NCBI RefSeq assembly: GCF_027706145.1
Contig: NZ_JAQFWW010000001.1
Coordinates: 1,178,001 to 1,242,000, forward strand
DNA length: 64,000 bases
Direction: 5' to 3'
From: Bacillus changyiensis
GTDB taxonomy: Bacteria > Bacillota > Bacilli > Bacillales > Bacillaceae
Of the stretch, positions 1 to 8,236 are shown piece by piece. Each line of letters begins with the position of its first letter. The stretch's first letter is position 1. Under the pieces are notes generated by a model that saw nothing but the letters and a program-made list of their open reading frames with translations, made no database searches and was not told the origin of the DNA. Position numbers and translations under genes: made by a program.

Positions 1-63
1 CAAAGGCAGATCATCAACTGTTAACGATCGCAATGTGACCTTACTACCATTGATAATGGTCAA
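1..63 (-). CDS. Possible GNAT acetyltransferase, N-terminal 21 codons only (runs off window)
   Basis: Only the first 21 codons are in the window. A TTG codon at 63 is preceded on the minus strand by GGGGGA with a 6-nt spacer. The frame is open to the window edge and reads MTIINGSKVTLRSLTVDDLP, the kind of N-terminus (substrate strand, 'LR.LT..DL') seen in RimJ/RimL-type GNAT N-acetyltransferases. It starts 17 nt downstream of the yisR stop, so it would be co-transcribed with yisR. The family assignment is an inference from a very short segment; the ribosome binding site is what makes the start credible. Confidence 0.45.
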   Translation of the reverse strand, partial: MTIINGSKVTLRSLTVDDLPL

Positions 64-80
64 GTGCTTTCCCCCATTTC

Positions 81-944
81 TTACTCAATATTCCTCTTGA
101 TCATCTTTCGGTATTCAATAGGTGAAATTCCTTCAATTTGTTTGAAAAGCTTTGAAAAATAAGGTGCATCATCAATGCCGACTTGTTCAGCAATTGCTGA
201 CATCTTATCATTTGTTGCCGACAACAGTCGTTTTGCTTCCAAAATCCTCACCTTATTGGCATATTGCCCTGGTGTCATACTGTAAACCTTTTGCATACAG
301 CGTGTGATGTAATCTTGGTGATAGTGAAGAGCACCAGAAAGCTGTTCCATGCTGATTTTTTCTTGGTAATGGCACTCGATATAACGCTGTGCTTCAGAGG
401 CAACGCGCTCATTAGCAGAAGGAATATGAAACGCTTCTTTTTGCAAATGAATGAACAATTCTTCAAACTGAAGTTGTTTAAAAAGCGGTAAATCAGAATT
501 CTCTCCTGAATAATCAATTAATCTACTGAACTGCTTTTCAATAAAGGCCTTTTGCGCGATCTTGCCCTTCCTCGGCAGCCTTAAATGATATGAAGGCGGT
601 ATTTCAAATGTTCCCTGTTGAAGTTTAAGTTCGGACCAGTTCTCCCCACCCTTTTGCGAAAGTTCGTATGATGGCTCTTGAAAATGAAGCCAGTAGTAAT
701 ACGTATCTTCCTGACAACCTTTATGTCCGTAATGTTCAAGTCCCGGAACAAGAATGATATACTCCCCCTCACAAATGTGGTGAGACTCTCTGTCTTCTGT
801 TAAAAACATCGCTCCTTTAACCACATATAAAAGATCAAAGACCGGATATTTGCGTTTCACATGTTTCTCTCCCTGCTTGAATATCCCTTCTCCACAAGTG
901 ATGAGAACTGGGAGGGGCGGTATTGTAAAAACGATATGGTTCAT
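81..944 (-). CDS. yisR: AraC-family transcriptional regulator YisR
   Basis: A 287-residue AraC/XylS-family regulator. The N-terminal half (about 1-150) has a cupin-like effector domain, and the C-terminal ~100 residues carry the paired helix-turn-helix DNA-binding domain ending in the family signature (IAEQVGIDDAPYFSKLFKQ, then GISPIEYRK). The frame is open to a TTG at 980, but the ATG at 944 has an excellent site (AAAGGGAGG, 4-5 nt spacer) and gives the length of B. subtilis YisR, so I start there. It is divergent from the MATE gene yisQ across about 120 bp, the same pairing as in B. subtilis. A role in controlling yisQ is an inference from that arrangement; the ligand is unknown. Confidence 0.88.
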   Translation of the reverse strand: MNHIVFTIPPLPVLITCGEGIFKQGEKHVKRKYPVFDLLYVVKGAMFLTEDRESHHICEGEYIILVPGLEHYGHKGCQEDTYYYWLHFQEPSYELSQKGGENWSELKLQQGTFEIPPSYHLRLPRKGKIAQKAFIEKQFSRLIDYSGENSDLPLFKQLQFEELFIHLQKEAFHIPSANERVASEAQRYIECHYQEKISMEQLSGALHYHQDYITRCMQKVYSMTPGQYANKVRILEAKRLLSATNDKMSAIAEQVGIDDAPYFSKLFKQIEGISPIEYRKMIKRNIE

Positions 945-1063
945 GTTTTCCTCCCTTTGGATTTGGTCGGATTTCTTCAAAAAGTATCGGTTTCATCTCT
1001 TTCTATTATAAGAAACGTGGGGTAAACTATAAAACGATTTTTGAAAAGAAAGGGGATCCCTCT

Positions 1064-2404
1064 ATGAAAAAAACAAACATGCAAAGCCTCTCTTTATTCA
1101 GTTTAACATGGCCAATTTTTATCGAGGTTTCATTATATATGCTGATGGGGAATGCTGATACATTGATGCTCAGTCAATACTCAGATAACAGTGTCGCAGC
1201 AGTCGGTGTCAGCAACCAAATGCTCAATTTGATCATCGTCATGTTCGGTTTTATTGCGACTGGTACAACGGTTGTCATCTCACAATATTTAGGTGCGAAG
1301 CAAAATGCAAAAGCGATGAAAATTGGTTATATATCAATTAGCACCAATTTGATCATTAGTCTATTCATTAGCGCCGCCATTTATTTGTTTGCCGAACCAC
1401 TTTTATTGATGATGGGACTTTCAGAAAAGTTGCTAAGTGAGGCGGCGGTCTTTTTAAAGATTGTTGGCGGACTGTCATTTATCCAAGCACTTATTATGAC
1501 ATTCAGTGCCATTCTAAAAAGCTATGGTTTTACTAAAGATATGATGGCTGTAACGATCGGAATGAATATGTTAAATATCACCGGCAATTACTTTGCCATT
1601 TTCGGGCCGTTTGGTTTACCGGTTTTAGGCGTTACAGGTGTGGCACTGTCAACTTCGATATCCCGGATTCTTGGTCTAGTCGTCATCATCTTCCTCGTTA
1701 AAAAACGAATCGGGATGATATTTTTATCAAAACAGTTTTTCCTTATTAAAAAGGAATATTTAAAAAAACTGTTGAAAATCGGAATCCCTTCAGCCGGTGA
1801 ACAACTTTCATATAATGCGTCACAGATGATCATTACCTATTTTATTACATTGTTAGGTGCGCAAGCACTAACAACAAAAGTATACACCCAAAATTTGATG
1901 ATGCTAATCATGCTGTTTGGAATCGCGATTAGTCAAGGAACACAAATATTGATTGGCCATTATATAGGTGCTAAACAGTTTAATGCCGCCTATAGCAGAT
2001 GTTTAAAAAGCCTGTGGTGGGCTTTAGCGGTTACAACAGTGACTTCTTTTCTATTAGCTGTTTTTTCAAAACCGCTAATTGGGATCTTTAGTAGCAATTC
2101 CGAAATCATCGCAACGGCTAGCATGCTGATGTTCATGACGATTATTCTTGAACCAGGCCGATCATTTAATGTGATCATCATCAACTCTCTCAGAGCTGCC
2201 GGTGATGCTAAATTCCCTGTCTATATGGCCATCATCTCAATGTGGGGAATTGGGCTTCCCATCGCCTATATTTTTGGTATTCACCTAAACCTCGGTTTAG
2301 CAGGTATTTGGTTTTCATTTATTGCTGATGAATGGGTTAGAGGCATTTTGATGTATAGAAGGTGGCGCTCTAAAATTTGGATCGAAAAGGGGCTTGCTGC
2401 TTAA
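1064..2404 (+). CDS. yisQ: MATE-family multidrug/Na+ antiporter YisQ
   Basis: A 446-residue integral membrane protein made of about twelve hydrophobic segments in two similar halves, each beginning with a MATE-type stretch (N half around SLTWPIFIEVSLYMLMGNADTLM; C half around KIGIPSAGEQLSYNASQM). MATE proteins export drugs or metabolites across the cytoplasmic membrane using a Na+ or H+ gradient. The ATG at 1064 follows AAAGGGG. It is divergent from yisR, and a hairpin terminator follows directly at 2415. The substrate cannot be told from the sequence. Confidence 0.9.
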   Translation: MKKTNMQSLSLFSLTWPIFIEVSLYMLMGNADTLMLSQYSDNSVAAVGVSNQMLNLIIVMFGFIATGTTVVISQYLGAKQNAKAMKIGYISISTNLIISLFISAAIYLFAEPLLLMMGLSEKLLSEAAVFLKIVGGLSFIQALIMTFSAILKSYGFTKDMMAVTIGMNMLNITGNYFAIFGPFGLPVLGVTGVALSTSISRILGLVVIIFLVKKRIGMIFLSKQFFLIKKEYLKKLLKIGIPSAGEQLSYNASQMIITYFITLLGAQALTTKVYTQNLMMLIMLFGIAISQGTQILIGHYIGAKQFNAAYSRCLKSLWWALAVTTVTSFLLAVFSKPLIGIFSSNSEIIATASMLMFMTIILEPGRSFNVIIINSLRAAGDAKFPVYMAIISMWGIGLPIAYIFGIHLNLGLAGIWFSFIADEWVRGILMYRRWRSKIWIEKGLAA

Positions 2405-2414
2405 CATGTTTATG

Positions 2415-2450
2415 CAAAAGACGGTGTCCTCCTCAATCCGTCTTTTGTTA
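2415..2450 (+). terminator. Terminator of yisQ
   Basis: Ten-base-pair perfect stem CAAAAGACGG (2415-2424) / CCGTCTTTTG (2438-2447) just after the yisQ stop. The U-tract is short, so termination strength is uncertain. Confidence 0.6.
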
Positions 2451-2824
2451 TGTATAAATCTCTGGTGTTCTCTTTAAACTAAAGCTATTACGTGTTTTTA
2501 TAGACGCTAACTTTGTAAATCGTTTTTCATTTTGCTTAGTTGTTATAGCTCCCTTTTACCTCATTGAAAATAAAAACGTGATAGCATTGGGATTGTCTGT
2601 AGATTGAAATATAGACAGTAACGGTTTTTAAGGATGAACGCAAATGACGTGCGTAATCGTTTCTCCTCTGTTTTAGCTGGTGAGTTGTTGAGGGTTAATT
2701 TTCAATGTTGGTTTTTAATCTTTATGGACTCGATTGGACTCCCGACATCCCCCCTTAATAGAAGTAAAATAATTCTAATATAAAACAAAGAATAAAGATT
2801 AATGTAGCGAGGTGAACTAATAGA
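2451..2824. other. Intergenic stretch without recognisable gene
   Basis: AT-rich DNA of about 370 bases between the yisQ terminator and the exchanger gene. I see no ORF with a ribosome binding site, no tRNA-like fold and no known riboswitch core. The last ~60 bases must hold the promoter of the exchanger gene, but no convincing -35/-10 pair stands out. Confidence 0.5.
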
Positions 2825-3781
2825 ATGACCTATATTTTACTGTTAGTGGGCTTTGTTTTATTAATAAAGGGAGCGGACTATTTTGTTGATGGCGCTTCTA
2901 AAATTGCAACACTACTTCATATACCTCCGTTATTGGTTGGGCTAACCATTGTGGCATTTGGGACAAGCTCTCCTGAGGCAACTGTTAGTATCCTCGCTGC
3001 CATTGAAGGAAATCCAGGGGTAGCTATCGGTAATGTCGTAGGTAGTAATATCTTTAACATTAGCCTTGTCATTGGGGTAACAGCATTAATTAATCCCTTA
3101 AAGGTTGAAAGTAATACGATTAGAAAAGAAATCCCCTTTACATTATTGGCAAGCATCGTATTGCTTGTTTTAATGAGTGATGTGACTCTTCAATATTTTT
3201 CAGAAAACTTGATTACAAGAAGCGACGGATTAATCTTCTTACTTATCTTTGCTGTATTTATGTATTACATTTTTGAAGTAGCAAGAAACAGTCGAGATGA
3301 CAATCTTCAAAACGAATCAAAGGCAGATAAACGATCTCGAGGGAAATATATATTCTTTACGTTAGCTGGTCTTGCTGCCATCATTGTTGGTGGAGAGTTT
3401 GTGGTTGATAGTAGTATCAAAATTGCGAAAACCCTTGGTATGAGCGAGTCATTAGTTGGTTTAACAATTGTGGCAGTGGGAACATCACTACCTGAGTTGA
3501 TTACATCTATTACTGCTGCAATTAAGAAACAAAGTGAAATTGCTTTAGGTAATATTGTTGGAAGTAATATTTTCAATATATTATTTGTTCTTGGTGCATC
3601 TTCTATCATTTCCCCTCTAGTCGTAGATAGTAAAATGTTTATTGATGTAATCTTGATGATCATTTTAACAATTGTATTATTTATTTTCTCTAGATCGCAT
3701 TCTCAAATTGCCAAGTCAGAAGGGGTGATACTCGCAATTGCTTACATTGCCTATATGATTTATATCATCATCAGAAACTAA
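2825..3781 (+). CDS. Na+/Ca2+ exchanger-family antiporter (YrbG type)
   Basis: A 318-residue membrane protein with the two inverted alpha-repeats that define the Ca2+:cation antiporter superfamily. Repeat 1 has GTSSPE (46-51) and GNVVGSNIFN (69-78); repeat 2 has GTSLPE (219-224) and GNIVGSNIFN (242-251). The acidic residues in both GTS.PE motifs, which coordinate the cation in this family, are present. A charged cytoplasmic loop (about 155-172) separates the halves. The ATG follows GAGGTGA. It likely exchanges Ca2+ for Na+ or H+ across the cytoplasmic membrane; the exact ions are inferred from the family. It sits between yisQ and asnO, where B. subtilis has yisP and yizA instead, so it looks like a local insertion or replacement. 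Confidence 0.85.
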   Translation: MTYILLLVGFVLLIKGADYFVDGASKIATLLHIPPLLVGLTIVAFGTSSPEATVSILAAIEGNPGVAIGNVVGSNIFNISLVIGVTALINPLKVESNTIRKEIPFTLLASIVLLVLMSDVTLQYFSENLITRSDGLIFLLIFAVFMYYIFEVARNSRDDNLQNESKADKRSRGKYIFFTLAGLAAIIVGGEFVVDSSIKIAKTLGMSESLVGLTIVAVGTSLPELITSITAAIKKQSEIALGNIVGSNIFNILFVLGASSIISPLVVDSKMFIDVILMIILTIVLFIFSRSHSQIAKSEGVILAIAYIAYMIYIIIRN

Positions 3782-3908
3782 GAAAGGACCTGTCCGAAAA
3801 AAGCAAAATTGTAAAATTTATGATTCAATATTGTTGATTTATCAGTGTTTGTTAAACATGAACAGGGCATCCAATAGTAAAAAATTTACATAGTGGACGC
3901 CCACCTTT

Positions 3909-5750
3909 TTAGTCTTCAATATCAATCCGATATGCTTCAAACCAAGTATGAATTTGCGCAAGATGAGCGAGAAGCTGTGGCCCTTTCATCAGTTGGCCAA
4001 ACCAAGGGATTTCAAAAGACGCACCATCTGTCTCCATGAGCTGATCCAGTTTTTTCTGATCTAGAAAGATATGAAGAGCTGAATCTTTTTGCTGAAGTAG
4101 ACGTTCCAACCATTGTTTAACGGCTTTTGTATAGTCGGGATGATGTGTTTTCGGATACGGACTTTTTTTCCGATATAACACATCATTTGGCAAAATTCCT
4201 TCCAATGCTTTGCGGAAGATCCCTTTCTCTCTGTTCCCATGCATTTTCATGTCCCATGGAATATTCCAAACATATTCAACAAGTCTGTGATCAGCGAATG
4301 GCACACGGACTTCAAGGCTTGCACCCATACTCATTCTATCCTTGCGATCAAGCAGTGTCGTCATAAACCAAAGCATATTTAAGTAAAACAGTTGTCTTCT
4401 TCTTTTCTCTGTTCCTGTTTCTCCATCTAAAAGCGGTGTTTCCTTAACTGTTTCCTCATACTTGGCATTCACATATTCTTTAAGTTTCAGTTTTTTCTGC
4501 CAAGTATCCTGCAAAAGACCAATCCGTTCGTCCATCGATCTCATCCATGGAAAGCCTTCGACTTGATCAGTTGCATGAAACCAAGGATATCCACCAAAAA
4601 TTTCGTCTGCACATTCTCCAGAAAGACTGACGACAAAATTATTTTTAATCTCTTTACAAAACCAAAGCAATGAAGAATCGATATCAGCCATTCCTGGCAA
4701 ATCCCTAACAATCACAGCTTCTTCTAAATAACTTGCCAAATCTTCTTGAGAAATAATGCAGTGATGATGATTGGTTTTAAAGGCATCTGCCATCTTGTTG
4801 ATCCAAGGACCATCCGCATTCGGTTGAAATGAGCTTGCTGAAAAGAAACGGTCATTGTCCTCATAATCAATGGAAAACGTATGGAGCGGAGCTTTTCCTT
4901 CCTTTTCGAATTGTTTTGCAGCTGTCGCCGTAATCGCACTGGAATCGACTCCTCCAGAGAGAAACGTACAAACCGGAACATCTGAAACAAGCTGTCTGAT
5001 CACGGCATTTTCAAATAGGGAACGGACTTGAAAAACCGTTTCTGAAAAGCGATCGGTATGTTCTTTACTTTCCACATTCCAATATCGCCAAACAGTCAAA
5101 CCGTTTTTCGAAAAGATCATCGCATGCCCTGGACGAATTTCTTTTATCCCTTTAAAAACACCACTACCTGGCGTTCTTGAAGGGCCAAGCCCGAAAATCT
5201 CCGCAAGACCATCGCGGTCAAGCTTTGCTTTCATACTTGGATGAGCAAGGATGGCTTTGATTTCTGAGCCGAACAGAAATGATGTCCCTTGTTCTGAATA
5301 GAAAAATGGTTTAACTCCGATCCGATCTCGTGCAGCAAATAACCGATCCTGCTGTTCATCCCATATAGCAAATGCAAAAATTCCATTCAGCCTGTGTACA
5401 CACTCTTCTTTCCATTCGATGTATGAGTGCAGCAAGACTTCTGTATCAGAATGACCTCTAAAGCGATGCCCGCGTTCTTGCAATTCTTTTCGCAAATCTT
5501 CCGTATTATATAATTCTCCATTATAACAAATCGTATAGTCCATTTCTTGATGTGAACGGGTCATCGGTTGTCTGCCACCCTCTAAATCCACAACAGCCAA
5601 TCGTTTATGTCCGAATAAAACATGGTTCTTTCCCCAAGTATTTGTATCATCAGGTCCTCTTTTTGAAAGTGTTTCAGTCATCTTCTCCATAATCGGCCGC
5701 TCTCGGATAAGCGGTTTTTGAAAGTCTACCCACCCCGTAATTCCACACAT
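3909..5750 (-). CDS. asnO: Asparagine synthetase (glutamine-hydrolysing) AsnO
   Basis: 613 residues, matching B. subtilis AsnO in length. The protein begins MCGITGW, so removal of Met exposes the Cys2 nucleophile of a class II glutamine amidotransferase domain (about 1-200). The synthetase domain follows with the ATP-pyrophosphatase P-loop SGGVDSS (265-271). It converts aspartate to asparagine using glutamine and ATP. In B. subtilis this paralogue is the sporulation-linked one of three; that role is inferred from position next to yisN. A GGAG sequence lies 11 nt upstream of the ATG. It is divergent from yisN. Confidence 0.93.
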   Translation of the reverse strand: MCGITGWVDFQKPLIRERPIMEKMTETLSKRGPDDTNTWGKNHVLFGHKRLAVVDLEGGRQPMTRSHQEMDYTICYNGELYNTEDLRKELQERGHRFRGHSDTEVLLHSYIEWKEECVHRLNGIFAFAIWDEQQDRLFAARDRIGVKPFFYSEQGTSFLFGSEIKAILAHPSMKAKLDRDGLAEIFGLGPSRTPGSGVFKGIKEIRPGHAMIFSKNGLTVWRYWNVESKEHTDRFSETVFQVRSLFENAVIRQLVSDVPVCTFLSGGVDSSAITATAAKQFEKEGKAPLHTFSIDYEDNDRFFSASSFQPNADGPWINKMADAFKTNHHHCIISQEDLASYLEEAVIVRDLPGMADIDSSLLWFCKEIKNNFVVSLSGECADEIFGGYPWFHATDQVEGFPWMRSMDERIGLLQDTWQKKLKLKEYVNAKYEETVKETPLLDGETGTEKRRRQLFYLNMLWFMTTLLDRKDRMSMGASLEVRVPFADHRLVEYVWNIPWDMKMHGNREKGIFRKALEGILPNDVLYRKKSPYPKTHHPDYTKAVKQWLERLLQQKDSALHIFLDQKKLDQLMETDGASFEIPWFGQLMKGPQLLAHLAQIHTWFEAYRIDIED

Positions 5751-5901
5751 TGTCGATCAGCTCCAATTCTCGTATTCTTTCTCTTTTTAGCCTCCTTTTT
5801 TTTATTTTATGCGTCATTTGCAGATAATTGAATTGTCCACCAACACTTGTATGAGACAAGCCCGTTTTGGAAAGAAAAAAGAAGGAAAGGAGCACTATGA
5901 G

Positions 5902-6468
5902 ATGGACAGTGAACGAGAACAACGAATTTATAATGAAAAACGAAAATGGATGTACGGTACGATTATCATTGAAGAGGGGATCTGCCTGATTGAAAACCAG
6001 GCAGGTGACTTATTGTTAATTGAAAGTTTGCTAAGCCCTGGTGTCTATATTCAAATAGACGGTGAATGGCTGAAAACAGAACTGATCGCTCCATTTGCTG
6101 TCACAGAACGATTCGGACAGATTCAATTAACAGGTGGTGAATCAATACGCTATTTAAAAAATGTCAAACAAGCCTTAGCAGATTTTTTGAACGATTTGGA
6201 AGATGGACAATTTTACTCTTTAATGGATCAATTAAACAGTCTTGGATTCTCTGTATTTGATTGTGTTTACGCATATAATGGATTAAGTTTTTCAGTTCAT
6301 CCTGATATGACAAAGGGTGTGTCGTTTTATCAGTTTTCAAATGATGTAAAGCAATGCGCCTTACAACATCACTACGAGCGGGCAGATAAGAAAAAAGACA
6401 GATTTGAATGGACAACTTCAGACGGAGAACGGATTGTAACAATCTCAGCTGAAGGCCCTCCTACTTAA
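5902..6468 (+). CDS. yisN: DUF2777-family protein YisN
   Basis: A 188-residue soluble protein of unknown function resembling B. subtilis YisN. The frame is open from 5809, but the ATG at 5902 has AAAGGAG nine bases upstream while the earlier ATG has none, so I use 5902. There is no signal peptide or membrane segment. The C-terminal part has many acidic and aromatic residues, and no catalytic motif is visible. It is divergent from asnO. Its stop codon overlaps the yisL stop codon on the other strand by four bases. Confidence 0.75.
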   Translation: MDSEREQRIYNEKRKWMYGTIIIEEGICLIENQAGDLLLIESLLSPGVYIQIDGEWLKTELIAPFAVTERFGQIQLTGGESIRYLKNVKQALADFLNDLEDGQFYSLMDQLNSLGFSVFDCVYAYNGLSFSVHPDMTKGVSFYQFSNDVKQCALQHHYERADKKKDRFEWTTSDGERIVTISAEGPPT

Positions 6469-6824
6469 AAAATTTTAAAACCTAAAGGCAGACGAAGTCC
6501 AAGTGCAAGTGTTAAAAGTAAGACGATAATAAAGCCGACCCACATCCCGGTGACTGATTTTGCTTTTTTCTTGCGGATTAAAAGCATTTCCATCAGCCCG
6601 ATAGTAAGAACACCGAGAACTACCTTAGCAATTGATTCACCGTTCCAAATGGTAAACCTATAAAACAGTTCCACCCCTGTCAAGATCACAAGTAAATAGA
6701 GGACACGAAGAATCATATGCGTAATTTTTGCACCTTTCCCGCCGCCTCGAGAATACTGTGCATAAACAACAACTACTAGAATAAGCGTAATCAACCACGC
6801 CGTAATGTGCCAATGTGTCGTCAT
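6465..6824 (-). CDS. yisL: YisL-family small membrane protein (UPF0344)
   Basis: 119 residues with four hydrophobic segments, a basic loop (RKKKAKS) before the last one, and the YisL-family length. The upstream frame is open to 6941, but the ATG at 6824 is preceded by CAGGGGGAAA at good distance and gives the family's size. Function is unknown; the protein is predicted to sit in the cytoplasmic membrane. It overlaps the yisN stop tail-to-tail. Confidence 0.82.
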   Translation of the reverse strand: MTTHWHITAWLITLILVVVVYAQYSRGGGKGAKITHMILRVLYLLVILTGVELFYRFTIWNGESIAKVVLGVLTIGLMEMLLIRKKKAKSVTGMWVGFIIVLLLTLALGLRLPLGFKIF

Positions 6825-6916
6825 ACAAATTTCCCCCTGTTTCGTCATATGTATCGCTTTCATATTAGCATGAAACGGTCTATTAAACAAAAGATGTGAA
6901 TATTGTATGTTTTTAG

Positions 6917-6952
6917 CAACAAAGGCGCTGATCATCAACACAGCGCCTTTTC
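6917..6952 (-). terminator. Terminator of the RsgA-like gene
   Basis: Perfect stem AAAGGCGCTG (6921-6930) / CAGCGCCTTT (6941-6950), directly after the stop codon of the GTPase gene on the minus strand, followed by TTTGTT. Confidence 0.75.
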
Positions 6953-6954
6953 AC

Positions 6955-8004
6955 TTATCTTTTTTTATACTTTTTCACACTTTTCGATATTTGTTTCCAA
7001 CGGTTCTTTTCCTGCTTCATGGCCAACTTATCCGTTTTTCTAGCGAGGTATGCAAGCTCTTTTTTCAATTTTAGGTAACTTTCGAATCGGTGTTGATCTA
7101 TTTTCCCTTCCGAAATCGCCAATTGTATAGCGCAACCCGGCTCTTGATCATGCCGACAGTCCGTAAACTTGCAATGAAGCGCAAGCTGATCAATATCAGC
7201 AAAACTTTGCTCAAGCCCTGCTTCTGATTCCCAAAGTTCCAATGCCCTCATTCCAGGAGTATCGATTAAAAGCCCGCCTTCAGGTAATAAAAACAGCTCT
7301 CGATGCGTTGTCGTATGTCTGCCCTTGTCATCAGCTTCACGGACCTCTTGAACAGCTTGCCGTTTTTCGTTTAAAAAATAGTTAATCATGGTTGATTTTC
7401 CAACACCTGATGAGCCTAAAAGAGCGACTGTTTCCCCCTCTTTCAAGTATGTTTTCAGGTCATCCATTCCTCTGTCTTGGTGTGCACTGACGATATGAAT
7501 CGGTACACCAAATGCAACAGATTCTGTCAGACGAACCTTTTCTTCTATCAGACTGCCAATATCAGCCTTTGTCAAGACGATCACGGGATTCGCCCCGCTT
7601 TCCCACGCAAGCAATAAATATCGCTCAATTCTTCTCACATTAAAATCTTGATTAAGGGCATTCACAAGAAAAATCGTGTTGATATTTGCAGCAATGATTT
7701 GCTCCTCTGTTCGTTCACCGGCGGCCTTGCGAGAAAACTTACTAAAACGGGGAACAATCTCCACGATCGTACCCTTTTTCTCATGGACGCGTGGCCGCAT
7801 ATACACCCAATCTCCCACAGCTGGATAATCATCACGGTGTTCTGCTATAAACTTAAACCGACCAGAAACTTCAGCCAGCCACTCACCATGTTCTGTCCAC
7901 ACCCTGTATAATCTTTTATGCTCAAGGACAACCCTTCCTAGGATAAACTCTGTTTCTTTTAATTCCTTACTGATATAATTGACACCCCATGCTGATAAAT
8001 TCAA
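6955..8004 (-). CDS. RsgA/YjeQ-family circularly permuted GTPase (second RsgA-type protein)
   Basis: 349 residues with the order typical of RsgA. An N-terminal OB-fold region (about 20-90) is followed by a circularly permuted GTPase domain in which G4 (TKAD, 145-148) precedes the P-loop GSSGVGKST (197-205) and G3 DTPG (248-251). The C-terminal zinc knuckle is present as C278, C283, H285, C291, and the tail is lysine-rich. RsgA proteins act in late 30S assembly and bind near the decoding centre. The housekeeping Bacillus copy (YloQ/CpgA, about 298 residues) lies elsewhere, so this longer protein is probably a paralogue. The start is TTG at 8004 behind GAGGAGG. The gene has its own promoter, an attenuator-like leader and a terminator. 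A role in protecting or rescuing ribosomes under translation stress is inference only. Confidence 0.85.
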   Translation of the reverse strand: MNLSAWGVNYISKELKETEFILGRVVLEHKRLYRVWTEHGEWLAEVSGRFKFIAEHRDDYPAVGDWVYMRPRVHEKKGTIVEIVPRFSKFSRKAAGERTEEQIIAANINTIFLVNALNQDFNVRRIERYLLLAWESGANPVIVLTKADIGSLIEEKVRLTESVAFGVPIHIVSAHQDRGMDDLKTYLKEGETVALLGSSGVGKSTMINYFLNEKRQAVQEVREADDKGRHTTTHRELFLLPEGGLLIDTPGMRALELWESEAGLEQSFADIDQLALHCKFTDCRHDQEPGCAIQLAISEGKIDQHRFESYLKLKKELAYLARKTDKLAMKQEKNRWKQISKSVKKYKKR

Positions 8005-8023
8005 TTAGGTTTCCTCCTCATTT

Positions 8024-8089
8024 TCTGGTGATTTTCATAAAAATAAAAAAACCATGAACTGCGTTGACAGCCCATGGAATATCACCAGA
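8024..8089 (-). terminator. Leader terminator (attenuator) before the RsgA-like gene
   Basis: Read on the minus strand, CCATGGGCTG pairs over ten positions (two G-U) with CAGTTCATGG around a TCAACG loop, followed by TTTTTTTATTTTT: an intrinsic terminator upstream of the coding start. It is flanked by a second inverted repeat, TCTGGTGAT (8081-8089) with ATCACCAGA (8024-8032), which ends just before the ribosome binding site. The 5' arm of the terminator overlaps CATGGGCTGT (8067-8076), which is exactly complementary to ACAGCCCATG (8120-8129) inside the leader ORF. Terminator and antiterminator are therefore mutually exclusive. Confidence 0.8.
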
Positions 8090-8116
8090 TCATCTGAAGA
8101 TAACCAGTCATTTATT

Positions 8117-8173
8117 TTACATGGGCTGTGCTCTGAACAATTGACACTCCAAAATTAAATTTGTTTGTTTCAT
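8117..8173 (-). CDS. Leader peptide of the RsgA-like gene (18 aa)
   Basis: An 18-codon ORF, ATG at 8173 to TAA at 8117, encoding MKQTNLILECQLFRAQPM. It has a ribosome binding site (AUGAGGG, 7-nt spacer). Its final codons (GCA CAG CCC ATG) contain ACAGCCCATG, the arm that can pair with the 5' arm of the downstream terminator. A ribosome that finishes the ORF would cover this arm and let the terminator form; a ribosome stalled early would leave it free and allow readthrough. This is the logic of known ribosome-mediated attenuators of Gram-positive resistance genes. Expression is inferred, not shown. Confidence 0.72.
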   Translation of the reverse strand: MKQTNLILECQLFRAQPM

Positions 8174-8207
8174 CGCACATCCCTCATTTCGTAGATTTAT
8201 CGTTTAT

Positions 8208-8236
8208 ATTATATAAAATAAATGATAATCTTACAA
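8208..8236 (-). promoter_or_regulatory. Sigma-A promoter of the RsgA-like transcript
   Basis: TTGTAA (8231-8236) and TATAAT (8208-8213) with a 17-bp spacer on the minus strand; the -35 overlaps the yisK stop codon. Transcription would start near 8201, leaving a leader of about 200 nt before the GTPase. Confidence 0.75.

Noticed and set aside
3782..3908. Insertion-sequence remnant suggested by GGACCTGTCC
   Set aside because: No terminal inverted repeats, target duplication or transposase fragment in this 127-bp stretch.
8005..8230. Metabolite riboswitch upstream of the RsgA-like gene
   Set aside because: No known aptamer core was recognised, and the pairing involves the coding end of a small ORF, which fits ribosome-mediated attenuation better.
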